This document shows positions 40,599-50,513 of a stretch of DNA of 64,000 bases, one piece after another; the first letter of the stretch is position 1, and every line of letters begins with the position of its first letter. The DNA lies in contig NZ_JAPVBL010000001.1 in the NCBI RefSeq assembly GCF_026967935.1, positions 1,348,361-1,412,360 on the forward strand. Reading direction: 5' to 3'. Made by a program: the position numbers and the translations under genes. The notes under the pieces are model-generated. The model had not been told where the DNA came from. It made no database searches and saw only the letters and a list, made by a program, of their open reading frames with translations. This stretch comes from Modestobacter sp. VKM Ac-2982 (GTDB lineage Bacteria > Actinomycetota > Actinomycetes > Mycobacteriales > Geodermatophilaceae).

Positions 40599-42545
40599 GT
40601 GCGCAGCCGACACGGATCCAGCAGCAGGCGCGGGGCGACCGTCCGGGGGGCGATGGCCGGAGGCACCGCGGTGCTGGTGCTCGCCCCGCTGCTGGCCGGG
40701 TGCTCCAGCGACCCCTCCGACGACGTCCGGGACGCCGCACAGGCGTTCCTCGACGACTGGGCCGCTGGCCGGGCGGACGCAGCCGCCGACCGCACCACCG
40801 ACCCCGCGGCGACCGGTGCCCTGCTCGAGCAGACCGCCGAGGACCTGCCCGACGCGACCCTGACCACCGAGCTGGGCGAGTTGCAGGTCGAGGACGGCGC
40901 GGCGACCGTCGCCTGGCAGGCCACCTGGGACCTCGCCGCGGCGCCGGACTGGACCTACGACGCCACCCTGGAGCTCCAGGAGGGCGAGCAGGACGGCGAG
41001 GACCGCTGGGAGGTCGTCGCCTCCCCGGCCGTCGTCCACCCGGAGCTGGCCGACGGCCAGCACCTGGAGCTCGCCCGGTCGCTGCCGGAGCGCGCTCCGA
41101 TCACCGACGGCACCGGCGCGCCGCTGTTCGTCGAGACCGAGGTGGTCGACGTCGGGGTGGACACCGGCCAGGTCACCGACCTGCCGGCGCTGGCCGCCGG
41201 GCTTGCCGCGGCGACCGGGATCCCGGCGGAGGAGATCACCGCCGACGTGCAGGCGGCGCCGGCCGGGCAGTTCGTCCCGGTGATCACCCTGCGCCGCGCG
41301 GACTTCGAGGCGATCCGCGCCCAGGTCTACGACCTGCCCGGGGCGGTCTTCCCGACCAGCACCCGGCTGCTGGCGCCTTCGTCCCGGTTCGGGCTCGCGT
41401 TGCTGGGCCGGGTCGGGGAGGCCACCGCCGAGGTGCTGGAGGGCTCCGTCGACGCCGACGACGAGCAGCGCTACGCCGCCGGGGACCGGCTGGGCCTCTC
41501 CGGCCTGCAGCGGGCCCGCCAGGAGCAGCTGGCCGGCACCCCCGGGTTCACCGTCCGGGTGGTCAGCACCGACGAGGCCCTCGAGGACCCCGGGCGGGTG
41601 GTGGGGACCGTCGAGCCCGTGCCGGGCACCCCCGTCCAGACCCCGCTGCTGCCGGCGGTCCAGAACGCCGCCGACGCCGCCGTGGCCACCCAGCCGCTCG
41701 CCACCCACCTGGTGGCGGTCCGGCCGGGCACCGGGGAGCTCCTGGCGGTCAGCTCCAACGAGGCGGCCAACCCGGTCAACGCCCTGGCCGGGCAGTTCCC
41801 GCCCGGCTCGGCCATGAAGACGATCACGGCGACGGCGCTGCTGTCGGCCGGCACGGTCGCCCCGGACACGCTCGTGCCCTGCCCGGCCACGACCACGGTC
41901 GAGGGCCGGGAGTTCGAGAACGAGGACCAGTTCGACCTCGGGACGGTGCCGATGACCGAGGCGTTCGCCCGGTCCTGCAACACCACCTTCATCCAGCAGG
42001 CCCTGACCCTCCCCGACGGTGCGCTCGCCGACGCGGCCGCCTCCTACGGGGTGGGCACCGACTGGCAGCTGCCGGTCGACGTCTTCAGCGGGGAGGTGCC
42101 GGCAGCGAGCACCGGCACCACCGAGGCCGCCGACGCGATCGGCCAGGGCCAGGTGCTGATGAGCCCGGCGCAGCTGGCGCTGGTCGCCGCCGGCATCGCC
42201 AGCGGCACCCCGGCCGTGCCCGTGGAGGTCGTCGGCGACGAGCCGGCCGGTGCGGCCCCCGCCGGGCCCGCCCCGGCCGTCCTGGACGCGCTGCGGCCGA
42301 TGATGCGCCAGGTGGTGGTCAGCGGGACGGCCGCCGAACTGGCCGACCGCGGCGAGGTGTTTGGGAAGACCGGCACCGCGGAGTACGGCACGAACACCCC
42401 GCTGGACGCACACGGGTGGTTCATGGGCTACCAGCTCGGCGGCCCGCAGGGCGACATCGCCTTCGCCGTCCTGGTCGAGGCGGGGCAGTCCAGCAGCGTC
42501 GCCGTCCCGGTCGCCGACGCGTTCCTCGCCGCCCTCGGCGGCTAG
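40599..42545 (+). CDS. Penicillin-binding transpeptidase lipoprotein
   Basis: Exported class B-like peptidoglycan transpeptidase (648 aa). Signal peptide with lipobox LLAGC (Cys near residue 33). Then an NTF2-like MecA_N-type domain (about 40-155), a PBP dimerisation region, and the transpeptidase domain: SxxK is SAMK (Ser404, Lys407), SxN is SCN (459-461) and KTG is KTGTAEYG (from 590). All three motifs are intact. Mycobacterium has a similar lipoprotein in this position (Rv2864c). GTG 40599 begins the signal peptide. Its stop overlaps the convergent DUF4439 gene by 4 bp. Confidence 0.93.
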   Translation: MRSRHGSSSRRGATVRGAMAGGTAVLVLAPLLAGCSSDPSDDVRDAAQAFLDDWAAGRADAAADRTTDPAATGALLEQTAEDLPDATLTTELGELQVEDGAATVAWQATWDLAAAPDWTYDATLELQEGEQDGEDRWEVVASPAVVHPELADGQHLELARSLPERAPITDGTGAPLFVETEVVDVGVDTGQVTDLPALAAGLAAATGIPAEEITADVQAAPAGQFVPVITLRRADFEAIRAQVYDLPGAVFPTSTRLLAPSSRFGLALLGRVGEATAEVLEGSVDADDEQRYAAGDRLGLSGLQRARQEQLAGTPGFTVRVVSTDEALEDPGRVVGTVEPVPGTPVQTPLLPAVQNAADAAVATQPLATHLVAVRPGTGELLAVSSNEAANPVNALAGQFPPGSAMKTITATALLSAGTVAPDTLVPCPATTTVEGREFENEDQFDLGTVPMTEAFARSCNTTFIQQALTLPDGALADAAASYGVGTDWQLPVDVFSGEVPAASTGTTEAADAIGQGQVLMSPAQLALVAAGIASGTPAVPVEVVGDEPAGAAPAGPAPAVLDALRPMMRQVVVSGTAAELADRGEVFGKTGTAEYGTNTPLDAHGWFMGYQLGGPQGDIAFAVLVEAGQSSSVAVPVADAFLAALGG

Positions 42546-43015
42546 GCCTCCGGCAGGCCGGGGAACGCAGTGGTGGGTGGGGTGAGGCCGGCCCGGACAC
42601 GCCAGTCGACCGCCCGCAGCTCGGCGGCGCCCAGCGCCGCCACGGCGAGCTCGCGGGTGCTGCGCTCGGTCGCCTGGTCCAGCACCCACGTCCAGGCTGC
42701 GGACGACCCCTCCTCCAGCGTCACCGCCAGCGCGGCGGCGTCGACCGGGGACAGCACCGGGAAGGGCAGCGTGTACCCCGGTTCGTCGTCGACCGGCTCG
42801 ACCTGCCGGGCGCTGAGCAGGGCGATCAGCTGGTCGCGGAGGTCCAGGTACGCCAGCTCGCACGCGACGACGAGGTCCCGGGACTCCAGCGGGAGCGCCG
42901 CACCGACGACCCCGTAGCCCCAGATCGCCACGCGGGCCGCGGCCAGCGCCTCCTGCAGTGCGGCGTTCTCCGGTGCGGTCGGCGACGCGGAGGGTGAGCG
43001 GGTCCCGTCAGCCAT
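42542..43015 (-). CDS. DUF4439 ferritin-like protein
   Basis: A 157-aa, mainly helical protein with the ferritin-like DUF4439 pattern: ALQEALAAARVAIWGYGVV..., ELAYLDLRDQLIALL, and EGSSAAWTWVLDQA. Some canonical iron ligands are not obvious, so iron binding is uncertain. ATG 43015 is preceded by GGAGAGGGG. Paired with the lipoprotein upstream on the same strand, as in Mycobacterium (Rv2843-Rv2844 region). The pair is divergent from rimP. Confidence 0.82.
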   Translation of the reverse strand: MADGTRSPSASPTAPENAALQEALAAARVAIWGYGVVGAALPLESRDLVVACELAYLDLRDQLIALLSARQVEPVDDEPGYTLPFPVLSPVDAAALAVTLEEGSSAAWTWVLDQATERSTRELAVAALGAAELRAVDWRVRAGLTPPTTAFPGLPEA

Positions 43016-43054
43016 CGTCGTCCCCTCTCCCGGCGGGGTGCTCCGGAGCAGCGG

Positions 43055-43558
43055 TCATGCCAGCACCGTCTCCTGCCCCCGGAGGCCCGCCGCGATGCTG
43101 CCGAGCAGCGCCGCGCGGCCTCCGGTGAACTCCGGGCAGGCCGCGGCGTGTGCGGCGGCCGCAGTGCCGACGAGGCCCCGCAGCCAGGCGCGCGCCTCCG
43201 TCGGGTCGGTGGGTGCGGCGCCGCCGCTGGTCGCCGCGGCGGTCGTGCCGAGGTCCCCGGGGGCGGCTCCCCGGAGCCGGTCCAGCTGCGCGAGCGCCTG
43301 TGCGGCGAGCGGGGTCAGCGACGCGGCGAGCTCGGGGGAGGTGCTCAACGCCTGGTCGTAGGCGGTCACCACGGCCTCCTGCACCCGGACCTGGGCGGCC
43401 AGCTGGTCGACCTGCGCCGGCGTCACCGCGTCGGTCACGTCGCCGGGGGTGCCGGTGCAGCCGGCGGCGACCAGCGCGGTGCCGGCGAGGGTGGCGACCA
43501 GCAGGCTCCGTCGGGTGAAGGCGCCGGCGGCCGGGGGAGCGGGGAGGAGTCCGGACAT
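43055..43558 (-). CDS. Probable Tat-exported small lipoprotein
   Basis: A 167-aa protein with FTRRSLL followed by a hydrophobic stretch and the lipobox LVAAGC (Cys near residue 34): a lipoprotein signal with a twin-arginine feel. The mature part is Ala/Thr-rich and helical with two blocks resembling the DUF4439 partner. ATG 43558 has CAGGAT (43567-43572 on the complement) 8 nt upstream, so likely leaderless. It is 39 bp before the DUF4439 gene, and the two probably act together at the membrane surface. Function unknown. Confidence 0.78.
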   Translation of the reverse strand: MSGLLPAPPAAGAFTRRSLLVATLAGTALVAAGCTGTPGDVTDAVTPAQVDQLAAQVRVQEAVVTAYDQALSTSPELAASLTPLAAQALAQLDRLRGAAPGDLGTTAAATSGGAAPTDPTEARAWLRGLVGTAAAAHAAACPEFTGGRAALLGSIAAGLRGQETVLA

Positions 43559-43767
43559 CGCCGTCCATCCTGACAGTCCCGGGGGGCTGTCCTCGCCGAA
43601 CGCACCGGCGCGGCGGTCGCCACCCGCGGGACCGGTGGTGCCGCCGGTGCGGGCGGTAGCCTGACGGTTCACGCGCAGCACGCCGGTGGCCCGTCGGGTC
43701 CGACCGGTCGGCACCGGGTCCACCTCCGGTGGGCACGTCGCGGTTCCCAGACAACAGGAGGCAGTCG

Positions 43768-44595
43768 GTGTCCACCCGAGGTGCCGGCACCGCGGACGTG
43801 GTGACCGCCAAGCTGACCGGCTGGGTCGAGCCCGTGGTCACCGCCGCCGGCTACGACCTGGAGGAGCTCGTCGTCCGCCCCGCCGGCCAGCGGTCGGTGG
43901 TCCGGGTCGTGATCGACCGGGACGCCGGGGTCAGCCTGGACGACGTCGCCGGGCTCAGCCGTGCACTGTCGGAGGTGCTCGACGCGCAGGACGAGGCGCT
44001 GGGCCGCTCGCCCTACGTCCTGGAGGTCACCAGCCCCGGCGTCGACCGTCCGCTCACCCTGCCGCGGCACTGGCGCCGCAACGTCGGCCGGCTGGTCAGC
44101 GTCGCCGTCGGCCCCGACTCCGGCCGGGACCAGCTGACCGGGCGGGTCCTCCGGGTCGACGACGACGGGGTCGTGCTGGCCGTGGAGAAGGGCGGCACCA
44201 AGAAGGGCCAGGTGCGCAAGGCGGTCGGCGAGCGCACCGTGCGTTGGGCCGAGCTGGGCGAGGCCCGGGTGCAGGTGGAGTTCACCCGTCCGGCCGGGCA
44301 CCGGGACGCCGCGCTGGTCCACCTCGGCGACGGCACCGACGACGAGCACGACGAGGACGAGCACGACGACGAGCACCAGGACGACGAGGCGCACCAGGAC
44401 GACGAGGCGCACCAGGACGACGAGGCGCACCAGGACGACGACGAGACCGACGACGAGGCGCCCGCGGGCGCCGAGCACGACCACGAGCAGGACCCGGCCG
44501 GGGACGACGCGACCGACGCGAGCGGGAGGACCGGGCGACCGGCCCCGCGCCGCGCGCCGCGGGACCCCCGGCCGCGACGAGGAGGCAACAAGTGA
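43768..44595 (+). CDS. rimP: Ribosome maturation factor RimP with acidic His-rich tail
   Basis: 30S assembly factor (275 aa). Residues about 1-160 are the complete RimP protein: [44 protein letters not shown]. The last about 110 residues are an extra tail of Asp/Glu/His/Gln with a repeated DEAHQD unit, then a Pro/Arg-rich end. The start GTG 43768 has AGGAGG 6 nt upstream. A -10-like TAGCCT lies near 43657. Stop overlaps nusA by 4 bp: the rimP-nusA-infB operon. Confidence 0.95.
   Translation: MSTRGAGTADVVTAKLTGWVEPVVTAAGYDLEELVVRPAGQRSVVRVVIDRDAGVSLDDVAGLSRALSEVLDAQDEALGRSPYVLEVTSPGVDRPLTLPRHWRRNVGRLVSVAVGPDSGRDQLTGRVLRVDDDGVVLAVEKGGTKKGQVRKAVGERTVRWAELGEARVQVEFTRPAGHRDAALVHLGDGTDDEHDEDEHDDEHQDDEAHQDDEAHQDDEAHQDDDETDDEAPAGAEHDHEQDPAGDDATDASGRTGRPAPRRAPRDPRPRRGGNK
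44383..44436 (+). repeat. 18-bp tandem repeats in rimP
   Basis: Three identical 18-bp copies (44383-44400, 44401-44418, 44419-44436) encoding DEAHQD, plus a diverged copy just upstream. They build the acidic His-rich RimP tail. Confidence 0.92.
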
Positions 44596-45716
44596 ACATC
44601 GACGTGACGGCCCTCAAGGCGGTCGAGCGGGAGAAGGGCATCCCCGCGGACACGGTGCTGCAGGCGATCGAGACCGCCCTGGTCACCGCGTACCGGCACG
44701 CGGACGGGGCGGCCAAGCACGTGCGCGTGCAGATCGACCGCAAGAGCGGCGAGGTCGCCGTCCTGGCGCAGGAGCTGGGCCCGGACGGCGAGGTCGTGCA
44801 CGAGTGGGACGACACCCCCTCCGACTTCGGCCGGATCGCGGCCAGCACCGCCAAGCAGGTGATCATCCAGCGGCTGCGGGACGCCGAGCACGAGCAGACG
44901 TTCGGTGAGTACGCCGGCAAGGAGGGCGACATCGTCAGCGGCATCGTGCAGGCGCACGACCGCCGCAACACCCAGGGCATGGTGCTGGTCGACATCGGCA
45001 AGGTGGAGGCCACCCTGCCGGCGCCCGAGCAGGTGCCCGGCGAGGACTACCGCCACGGCAGCCGGCTGAAGGCCTACGTCGTCTCGGTCGCCCGCACGTT
45101 CCGCGGTCCGCAGGTGACGCTGTCGCGCACCCACCCCAACCTGGTGCGCAAGCTCTTCGCGCTGGAGGTCCCCGAGGTCGCCGACGGCAGCGTGGAGATC
45201 GTCGCGGTGGCCCGGGAGGCCGGGCACCGGTCGAAGATCGCCGTCCGCACGAGCGTCCCCGGGCTCAACGCCAAGGGCGCCTGCATCGGTCCGATGGGCC
45301 AGCGGGTCCGCAACGTGATGAGCGACCTGCACGGCGAGAAGATCGACATCGTCGACTGGTCCGACGACGAGGCGAGCTTCGTCGCCTCCGCGTTGTCGCC
45401 CGCGCGGGTCACCAGCGCGCGGGTGGTCGACCCGACCGCGCGGGCCGTACAGGTGGTGGTGCCCGACTACCAGCTGTCGCTCGCGATCGGCAAGGAGGGG
45501 CAGAACGCCCGGCTGGCCGCTCGGCTCACCGGGTGCCGCATCGACATCCGCAGTGACGCCGAGTCCACCGACGGCGCTGCCCCGGTCTCCCCGGGTGTCG
45601 GGCGGGCCCCCTTGCGTCCGGGAGTGCAGGCCGGTCGGCCCGGGGCCCGCGGTCCACAGGGCGGTCAGCGGCCCCCCGTGCGACGCGCGGAACATCCCGG
45701 GCCCGCGGCGCGCTAG
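44592..45716 (+). CDS. nusA: Transcription termination/antitermination factor NusA
   Basis: RNA polymerase-binding factor for pausing, termination and rRNA antitermination (374 aa). N-terminal domain (1-125), S1 domain (about 130-200; [11 protein letters not shown]), KH1 ([11 protein letters not shown]) and KH2 ([15 protein letters not shown]). It ends in a Gly/Pro/Arg-rich tail without the C-terminal repeats of E. coli NusA, as usual for actinobacteria. GTG 44592, with GGAGG 6 nt upstream and overlapping rimP. Confidence 0.97.
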   Translation: MNIDVTALKAVEREKGIPADTVLQAIETALVTAYRHADGAAKHVRVQIDRKSGEVAVLAQELGPDGEVVHEWDDTPSDFGRIAASTAKQVIIQRLRDAEHEQTFGEYAGKEGDIVSGIVQAHDRRNTQGMVLVDIGKVEATLPAPEQVPGEDYRHGSRLKAYVVSVARTFRGPQVTLSRTHPNLVRKLFALEVPEVADGSVEIVAVAREAGHRSKIAVRTSVPGLNAKGACIGPMGQRVRNVMSDLHGEKIDIVDWSDDEASFVASALSPARVTSARVVDPTARAVQVVVPDYQLSLAIGKEGQNARLAARLTGCRIDIRSDAESTDGAAPVSPGVGRAPLRPGVQAGRPGARGPQGGQRPPVRRAEHPGPAAR

Positions 45717-45719
45717 ACT
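45714..45719 (+). promoter_or_regulatory. -10 element before ylxR
   Basis: TAGACT ends 5 nt before ATG 45725, inside the nusA-ylxR junction; it could make a leaderless ylxR-infB message. Confidence 0.4.
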
Positions 45720-45724
45720 CCGTG

Positions 45725-45991
45725 ATGGCCGATTCGTCGACGCCGGTCCGCACCTGTGTGGGGTGCCGGCGACGCGCACCGGTCACCGAGCTGTTGCGTG
45801 TCGTCGTCCGCGGCGGGGGGCTCACCCCTGACCCGCGGCGACGGCTCCCCGGCCGGGGTGCGTCCCTGCACCCCACCGCGGAGTGCCTGCAGGCAGCAGT
45901 TCGGCGCCGGGCCTTCCCGCGCGCGCTGCGCAGCAGCACGCCGCTGGAGACCGGCTCGCTCGAGGCCCACGTCCTCCGGCAGGTCAGCTGA
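45725..45991 (+). CDS. ylxR: YlxR (DUF448) RNA-binding protein
   Basis: An 88-aa protein with PVRTCVGCRRRAP at the N-terminus and GRGASLHPTAECL in the middle, the YlxR signature. The family binds RNA, or nucleoid DNA and RNase P in some species. It lies between nusA and infB as in nearly all Gram-positives. ATG 45725 is used; GTG 45722 is one codon earlier. The following 212 bp to infB contain short GAGCACC repeats but no gene. Confidence 0.93.
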   Translation: MADSSTPVRTCVGCRRRAPVTELLRVVVRGGGLTPDPRRRLPGRGASLHPTAECLQAAVRRRAFPRALRSSTPLETGSLEAHVLRQVS

Positions 45992-46203
45992 CCCGCCATG
46001 GCGCCGGTCCCGGACGGACAGCACCGAGCACCAGGCAGTGAGCACCCAGCACTGAGCGCGATCCAGTCGGACCGGCACCCGGCCGGTCCACAGTCGAGAG
46101 CAGGACGACCTCGGATGAGCAACCCGTGAAGTCGCCACGATGACCATGCACCACTGAATCAGAGGTCGAGCGGGCCAGCCGCCGGCCTCACCAGAGGAGA
46201 CCC

Positions 46204-49200
46204 GTGCCAGGCAAGGCCCGCGTACACGAGCTCGCCAAAGAGCTCGGTATCGACAGCAAGACAGTGCTCGCCAAGCTCAAGGAGCAGGGCGAGTTCGTGA
46301 AGTCCGCCTCGTCCACCGTCGAGGCCCCGGTGGCCCGACGGCTGCGTGAGGCCTTCCCCGGCGACGGCGCCCCGAGCTCCGGTGGCGGCAACGCCTCTGG
46401 TGCCCGCCCCGGTCCCCGTCCCGGCGCACCCGGCCCTCGACCGGCCCCGCCCGTGGCGGCTGCTCCGGCCGCCCCGGCGGCTCCGGCCCCCGCAGCACCG
46501 ACCCCGGCTCCGGCCGCGCCGCAGGCACCTGCCCCGCAGGCCCCTGCGGCCCGGGCTGACGTGCCGGCTCCGTCGCCGGCCCGTCCGGCTGCCCCCGGCC
46601 CGCGTCCCGGCCCCCGGCCGGCGCCGCAGCAGCCGGCGGCCGAGGCACCGGCTGCGCAGCAGCCCGCTGCCAGCGCCCCGGACCAGCAGGCTCCGGCCGC
46701 CCCGGCCCAGCCGGGCGCTCGTCCGGCTGCCCCGGCCCCGCGTCCCGCCGGTGGTGCACCGACCGGCGGCCCGGCCGCCGGTGGAGCCACTCCGGGTGCC
46801 CCGCGTCCGGCCGCTCCCGGGCCGCGGCCCGGCCCCCGTCCGGCCCCCCGGCCGGGCAACAACCCCTTCAGCAGCGCCCCGCGTCCGGCTGCCGCCGGTC
46901 CGCGTCCGGGTGGCGGTGCGCCCGGTCAGGCCGGTCCCGGTGGACCGCGTCCGGCTCCGGGTGGGCCCCGTCCGGGTGCCGGCGCCGGTGGCCCGCGCCC
47001 CGCGTCCGGTCCTGGCGGGCCCCGTCCCGCCGCCGGTCCGGGTGGACCCCGTCCCAACCCCGGCATGATGCCGCAGCGTCCGAGCCCCGGCATGATGCCG
47101 CCGCGGCCGGCCGGTGGCGGTCGCGCCGGTGGCCCTGGTGGCCCCGGCGGCGCCGCTGGTCGTGGCCGTCCGGGTGGTCCCGGCGGTGGCGGTGGCTTCC
47201 GTCCCGGTGGCGGTGGCCCCGGTGGTCCCGGTGGCGGCGCGCCGGCCGGTGGCGGTTTCCGTCCCGGTGGTGGCGGCGGTGGCCGTGGCCGTGGTCGCGG
47301 TGGCTCGGGTGCCGGCACCGCGGGTGCCTTCGGGCGTCCGGGTGGTCGCGGTCCGGTCCGTGGACGCAAGAGCAAGAAGCAGCGGCGTCAGGAGTTCGAC
47401 TCCATGGCGGCGCCGAGCATGGGCGGCGTCTCGCTGCCCCGGGGCAACGGACAGACCGTCCGCCTGCCGCGTGGCGCCTCGCTGACCGACCTGGCCGAGC
47501 GGATCAACGCCGAGCCGGCTGCGCTGGTCACCGCCCTGTTCCACCTGGGCGAGATGATCACCGCGACGCAGTCGGTCAACGACGACACCCTGCAGCTGCT
47601 GGGTGCCGAGATCGGCTGGGTCATCCAGGTCGTCAGCCCGGAGGACGAGGACCGCGAGCTCCTCGACACCTTCGACCTCACCTTCGGTGACGAGGAGAGC
47701 GACGACGAGGACGACTGGGGCATCCGTCCGCCGGTCGTGACCGTCATGGGTCACGTCGACCACGGGAAGACCAAGCTCCTGGACGCGCTCCGGCACGCCA
47801 ACGTGGCGGGCAAGGAGGCCGGTGGCATCACCCAGCACATCGGCGCCTACCAGATCGTCACCGAGCTCGAGGGCAACGAGCGCCCGGTCACCTTCATCGA
47901 CACCCCGGGTCACGAGTCGTTCACCGCGATGCGTGCCCGCGGCGCGAAGGTCACCGACATCGTCGTCCTGGTCGTGGCCGCCGACGACGGCGTCATGCCG
48001 CAGACGGTCGAGGCGCTCAACCACGCCCAGGCCGCCGAGGTGCCGATCGTGGTCGCGGTCAACAAGATCGACAAGGAGGGGGCCAACCCCGCCAAGATCC
48101 GTCAGCAGCTCACCGAGTACGGGCTGGTGGCCGAGGAGTACGGCGGCGACACGATGTTCGTCGACGTCTCCGCGACCACCCGTCAGGGCCTGGACGACCT
48201 GCTGACCTCGATCCTGCTGACCGCCGACGCCTCGCTGGACCTGCGCGCCAACGTGGGCCAGGACCCTCAGGGTGTGGTCATCGAGGGCAAGCTGGACAAG
48301 GGTCGTGGCCCCGTCGCCACGGTGCTGGTCCAGCGCGGCACCCTGCGCCAGGGCGACTCGATCGTGGCCGGCGACGCCTACGGTCGCGTCCGGTCGCTGC
48401 TCGACGAGCACGGCAACAAGCTCAAGGAGGCCCTGCCGGCCCGTCCGGTCCAGGTCGTCGGCCTGACCTCCGTGCCGCGCGCCGGTGACACCTTCCTCGT
48501 CGTCGAGGAGGACCGGATCGCCCGGCAGATCGCCGATCGCCGTCAGGCCCGCATCCGCAACGCGCAGAACGCGTCCATGCGGAAGCGGATCAGCCTGGAG
48601 GACCTCGACGCGGCGCTCAGGGAGACCCGTCAGCTCAACCTGATCATCAAGGGCGACAACTCGGGCACCGTCGAGGCGCTCGAAGAGGCGCTGATGAAGA
48701 TCGAGGTGAGCGACGACCTCACGCTGCGGGTCATCCACCGCGGCGTCGGCGGGATCACCAAGAGCGACATCGACCTGGCGCTGGCCGACGACGTCATCGT
48801 CCTGGGCTTCAACGTCCGGGCCGAGGGTCAGGCCACCGAGCTCGCCGCCCGCGAAGGCGTGGACGTCCGGTACTACACGGTCATCTACCAGGCCATCGAG
48901 GAGATCGAGTCCGCGCTCAAGGGCATGCTCAAGCCCGAGTACGAAGAGGTGCAGCTGGGCACCGCGGAGGTCCGCGAGGTCTTCCGGGTCCCGAAGATCG
49001 GCAACGTCGCCGGCTCGCTGGTGCGCAGCGGCACGATCGTCCGCAACTCCAAGGCCCGTCTCATCCGGGACGGCGCCGTGGTCGCGGACAACCTGACCGT
49101 CGAGTCGCTGCGTCGCTTCAAGGACGACGCGACCGAGGTCCGGGAGGGCTACGAGTGCGGTGTCGGGCTGGGGTCGTTCAACGACATCAAGCCCGAGGAC

Positions 49201-49242
49201 GTCATCCAGACGTTCGAGCTGCGCGAGAAGCCGCGCGCGTGA
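46204..49242 (+). CDS. infB: Translation initiation factor IF-2
   Basis: GTPase that brings fMet-tRNA to the 30S subunit (1012 aa). N-terminal IF2_N domain ([21 protein letters not shown], over residues 4-24), then about 330 residues of Pro/Ala/Gly/Arg low complexity. Next a second IF2_N copy ([16 protein letters not shown], about 425) and the G domain: G1 GHVDHGKTK (about 516), G3 DTPGHE, G4 NKID. Domains II-IV follow. GTG 46204 has AGAGGAG upstream. The long Pro/Gly linker is typical of actinobacteria. Confidence 0.98.
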   Translation: MPGKARVHELAKELGIDSKTVLAKLKEQGEFVKSASSTVEAPVARRLREAFPGDGAPSSGGGNASGARPGPRPGAPGPRPAPPVAAAPAAPAAPAPAAPTPAPAAPQAPAPQAPAARADVPAPSPARPAAPGPRPGPRPAPQQPAAEAPAAQQPAASAPDQQAPAAPAQPGARPAAPAPRPAGGAPTGGPAAGGATPGAPRPAAPGPRPGPRPAPRPGNNPFSSAPRPAAAGPRPGGGAPGQAGPGGPRPAPGGPRPGAGAGGPRPASGPGGPRPAAGPGGPRPNPGMMPQRPSPGMMPPRPAGGGRAGGPGGPGGAAGRGRPGGPGGGGGFRPGGGGPGGPGGGAPAGGGFRPGGGGGGRGRGRGGSGAGTAGAFGRPGGRGPVRGRKSKKQRRQEFDSMAAPSMGGVSLPRGNGQTVRLPRGASLTDLAERINAEPAALVTALFHLGEMITATQSVNDDTLQLLGAEIGWVIQVVSPEDEDRELLDTFDLTFGDEESDDEDDWGIRPPVVTVMGHVDHGKTKLLDALRHANVAGKEAGGITQHIGAYQIVTELEGNERPVTFIDTPGHESFTAMRARGAKVTDIVVLVVAADDGVMPQTVEALNHAQAAEVPIVVAVNKIDKEGANPAKIRQQLTEYGLVAEEYGGDTMFVDVSATTRQGLDDLLTSILLTADASLDLRANVGQDPQGVVIEGKLDKGRGPVATVLVQRGTLRQGDSIVAGDAYGRVRSLLDEHGNKLKEALPARPVQVVGLTSVPRAGDTFLVVEEDRIARQIADRRQARIRNAQNASMRKRISLEDLDAALRETRQLNLIIKGDNSGTVEALEEALMKIEVSDDLTLRVIHRGVGGITKSDIDLALADDVIVLGFNVRAEGQATELAAREGVDVRYYTVIYQAIEEIESALKGMLKPEYEEVQLGTAEVREVFRVPKIGNVAGSLVRSGTIVRNSKARLIRDGAVVADNLTVESLRRFKDDATEVREGYECGVGLGSFNDIKPEDVIQTFELREKPRA

Positions 49243-49245
49243 CGG

Positions 49246-49302
49246 GAGGACCCCGTCCTCCTCACGCCGCGCAGGCTCGGCGTGAGCCTCGGGACGGGGC
49301 CG
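49246..49302 (+). terminator. Compound terminator after infB
   Basis: An inner 9-bp stem (49261-49269 with 49278-49286) is nested inside an outer pairing of CCCCGTCC with GGACGGGG. Strong hairpin just after the infB stop; no T-run. Confidence 0.7.
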
Positions 49303-49327
49303 TGATGCACTGAGCAACGGAGAGGCG

Positions 49328-49627
49328 GTGAGCGTGTTCACGGGCACGCTCACCGCCGACCTGTTGCTGGGCGACGTGCACTCGCTCAAGGAGAAGCGCG
49401 CCGTGGTCCGGCCGATCGTGGCCGAGCTGCGGCGCCGCTTCGCCGTGGCCGCCGCCGAGGTGGGCGACCCCGACCTGCACCGTCGTGCGCGGGTCGGGGT
49501 CGCCACCGTGGCGGGCCAGCCCGCTCAGGTGACCGACGTCCTCGACGCCTGCGAGCGGTTGCTGGCAGACCGGCCAGAGGTGACGCTGCTGTCCACGCAC
49601 AGGCAGTTGTTCAGCGAGACCGACTGA
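49328..49627 (+). CDS. DUF503 (YlxP-like) protein
   Basis: A 99-aa protein with the DUF503 pattern: [21 protein letters not shown], then [19 protein letters not shown], the conserved LK-EKR and strand-helix-strand layout. Found between infB and rbfA in many Gram-positives, and proposed to act in ribosome or translation control. Function not established. GTG 49328 preceded by GGAGAGG. Confidence 0.92.
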   Translation: MSVFTGTLTADLLLGDVHSLKEKRAVVRPIVAELRRRFAVAAAEVGDPDLHRRARVGVATVAGQPAQVTDVLDACERLLADRPEVTLLSTHRQLFSETD

Positions 49628-49712
49628 CGGACGAACCCTCTCGCCCCACCGCTGGGAGCCTCGCGGCGGCCCGGCGAGGGGCCGATCCACCCCACGAACC
49701 AGGAGATCCGAG

Positions 49713-50270
49713 ATGGCCGACCCGGCCCGGGCGCGACGGCTGGCGGTGCGCATCCGCCAGATCGTCTCCGCCACGATCGAGATGCAGATCAAGGACCCCC
49801 GCCTCGGGATGGTCACCATCACCGACGCGCGGGTCACCAGTGACCTGCGCGAGGCGACGGTGTTCTACACCGTCTACGGCGACGCACAGCAGATCGAGGA
49901 CTCCGCGCGGGCCCTTGCCAGCGCCACCGGTGTGCTCCGCTCCACCGTGGGCAAGCAGACCGGGATCAAGTTCGTGCCCACGCTCGCCTTCGTCGCCGAC
50001 ATCGTCCCGGACACCGCCCGGGAGCTGGAGGAGGCGCTGGCCCGCGTCCGGGAGGCCGACGCCGAGCTGGCACGCGCCCGGGAGGGTGCCGAGTACGCCG
50101 GCGAGCCGGACCCGTACCGCAAGCCCGCGGACGACGCGGAGGACGAGGACGCCGACGACGGCGACGACGTCGACGTCGCGACCGACGAGCCGGCGGACGC
50201 TGCTGCCGGGCGCACCGACGGCTACGCCGACGGCCGCCCCTCCGCCGCTGCCGAGCGGAACGCCTCGTGA
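49713..50270 (+). CDS. rbfA: 30S ribosome-binding factor RbfA
   Basis: Cold-shock 30S maturation factor with a KH-like fold (185 aa). The conserved part is residues 1-115: [37 protein letters not shown] and [11 protein letters not shown]. The remainder is an acidic Asp/Glu tail ([15 protein letters not shown]). ATG 49713 after GGAGATCCGAG. The GTGA overlap joins it to the next small frame. Confidence 0.96.
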   Translation: MADPARARRLAVRIRQIVSATIEMQIKDPRLGMVTITDARVTSDLREATVFYTVYGDAQQIEDSARALASATGVLRSTVGKQTGIKFVPTLAFVADIVPDTARELEEALARVREADAELARAREGAEYAGEPDPYRKPADDAEDEDADDGDDVDVATDEPADAAAGRTDGYADGRPSAAAERNAS

Positions 50271-50509
50271 CCGGGGCCGTCGACCCGGACCCGGACGACC
50301 TGGCCGGGCAGCAGCCGGCGGCCGGGTTCGGCGGGCGGGAGGAGCCGGCCACCGGTGACCCCACCGCCGGCGGCAAGCGGGGTGACGTCGGGACGACCGA
50401 CAGCATCGCGGCGGACGAGCCGGACGACGGCACGCACTACGCGGTGGGCGGCGGCAACACCGACCCCGAGCCGCAGCAGCCACCGCACGCCAGCCCGGAC
50501 GGCACGTGA
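50267..50509 (+). CDS. Small acidic hypothetical protein
   Basis: An 80-aa frame starting with GTG in a 4-bp overlap with rbfA and ending 4 bp before the nrnA ATG. Composition is Pro/Gly/Asp-rich with no motif and no hydrophobic core, so probably disordered. The tight operon fit argues for translation; its low-complexity composition argues it may only be spacer. Not recognised. Confidence 0.45.
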   Translation: MTGAVDPDPDDLAGQQPAAGFGGREEPATGDPTAGGKRGDVGTTDSIAADEPDDGTHYAVGGGNTDPEPQQPPHASPDGT

Positions 50510-50513
50510 GCCG

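Noticed and set aside
40065..42863. 932-codon minus-strand open frame opposite the PBP
   Set aside because: Shadow of the penicillin-binding protein, which has all three active-site motifs on the plus strand.
45992..46203. Small genes or a regulatory RNA between ylxR and infB
   Set aside because: Only short GAGCACC-type repeats and brief open frames; no convincing start signal or structure.
46159..49506. Very long minus-strand open frame (over 1100 codons) opposite infB
   Set aside because: It mirrors infB, whose domains are unmistakable; in GC-rich DNA the antisense frame lacks stops. It has only His/Gly/Arg/Ala low-complexity sequence and no start signal.
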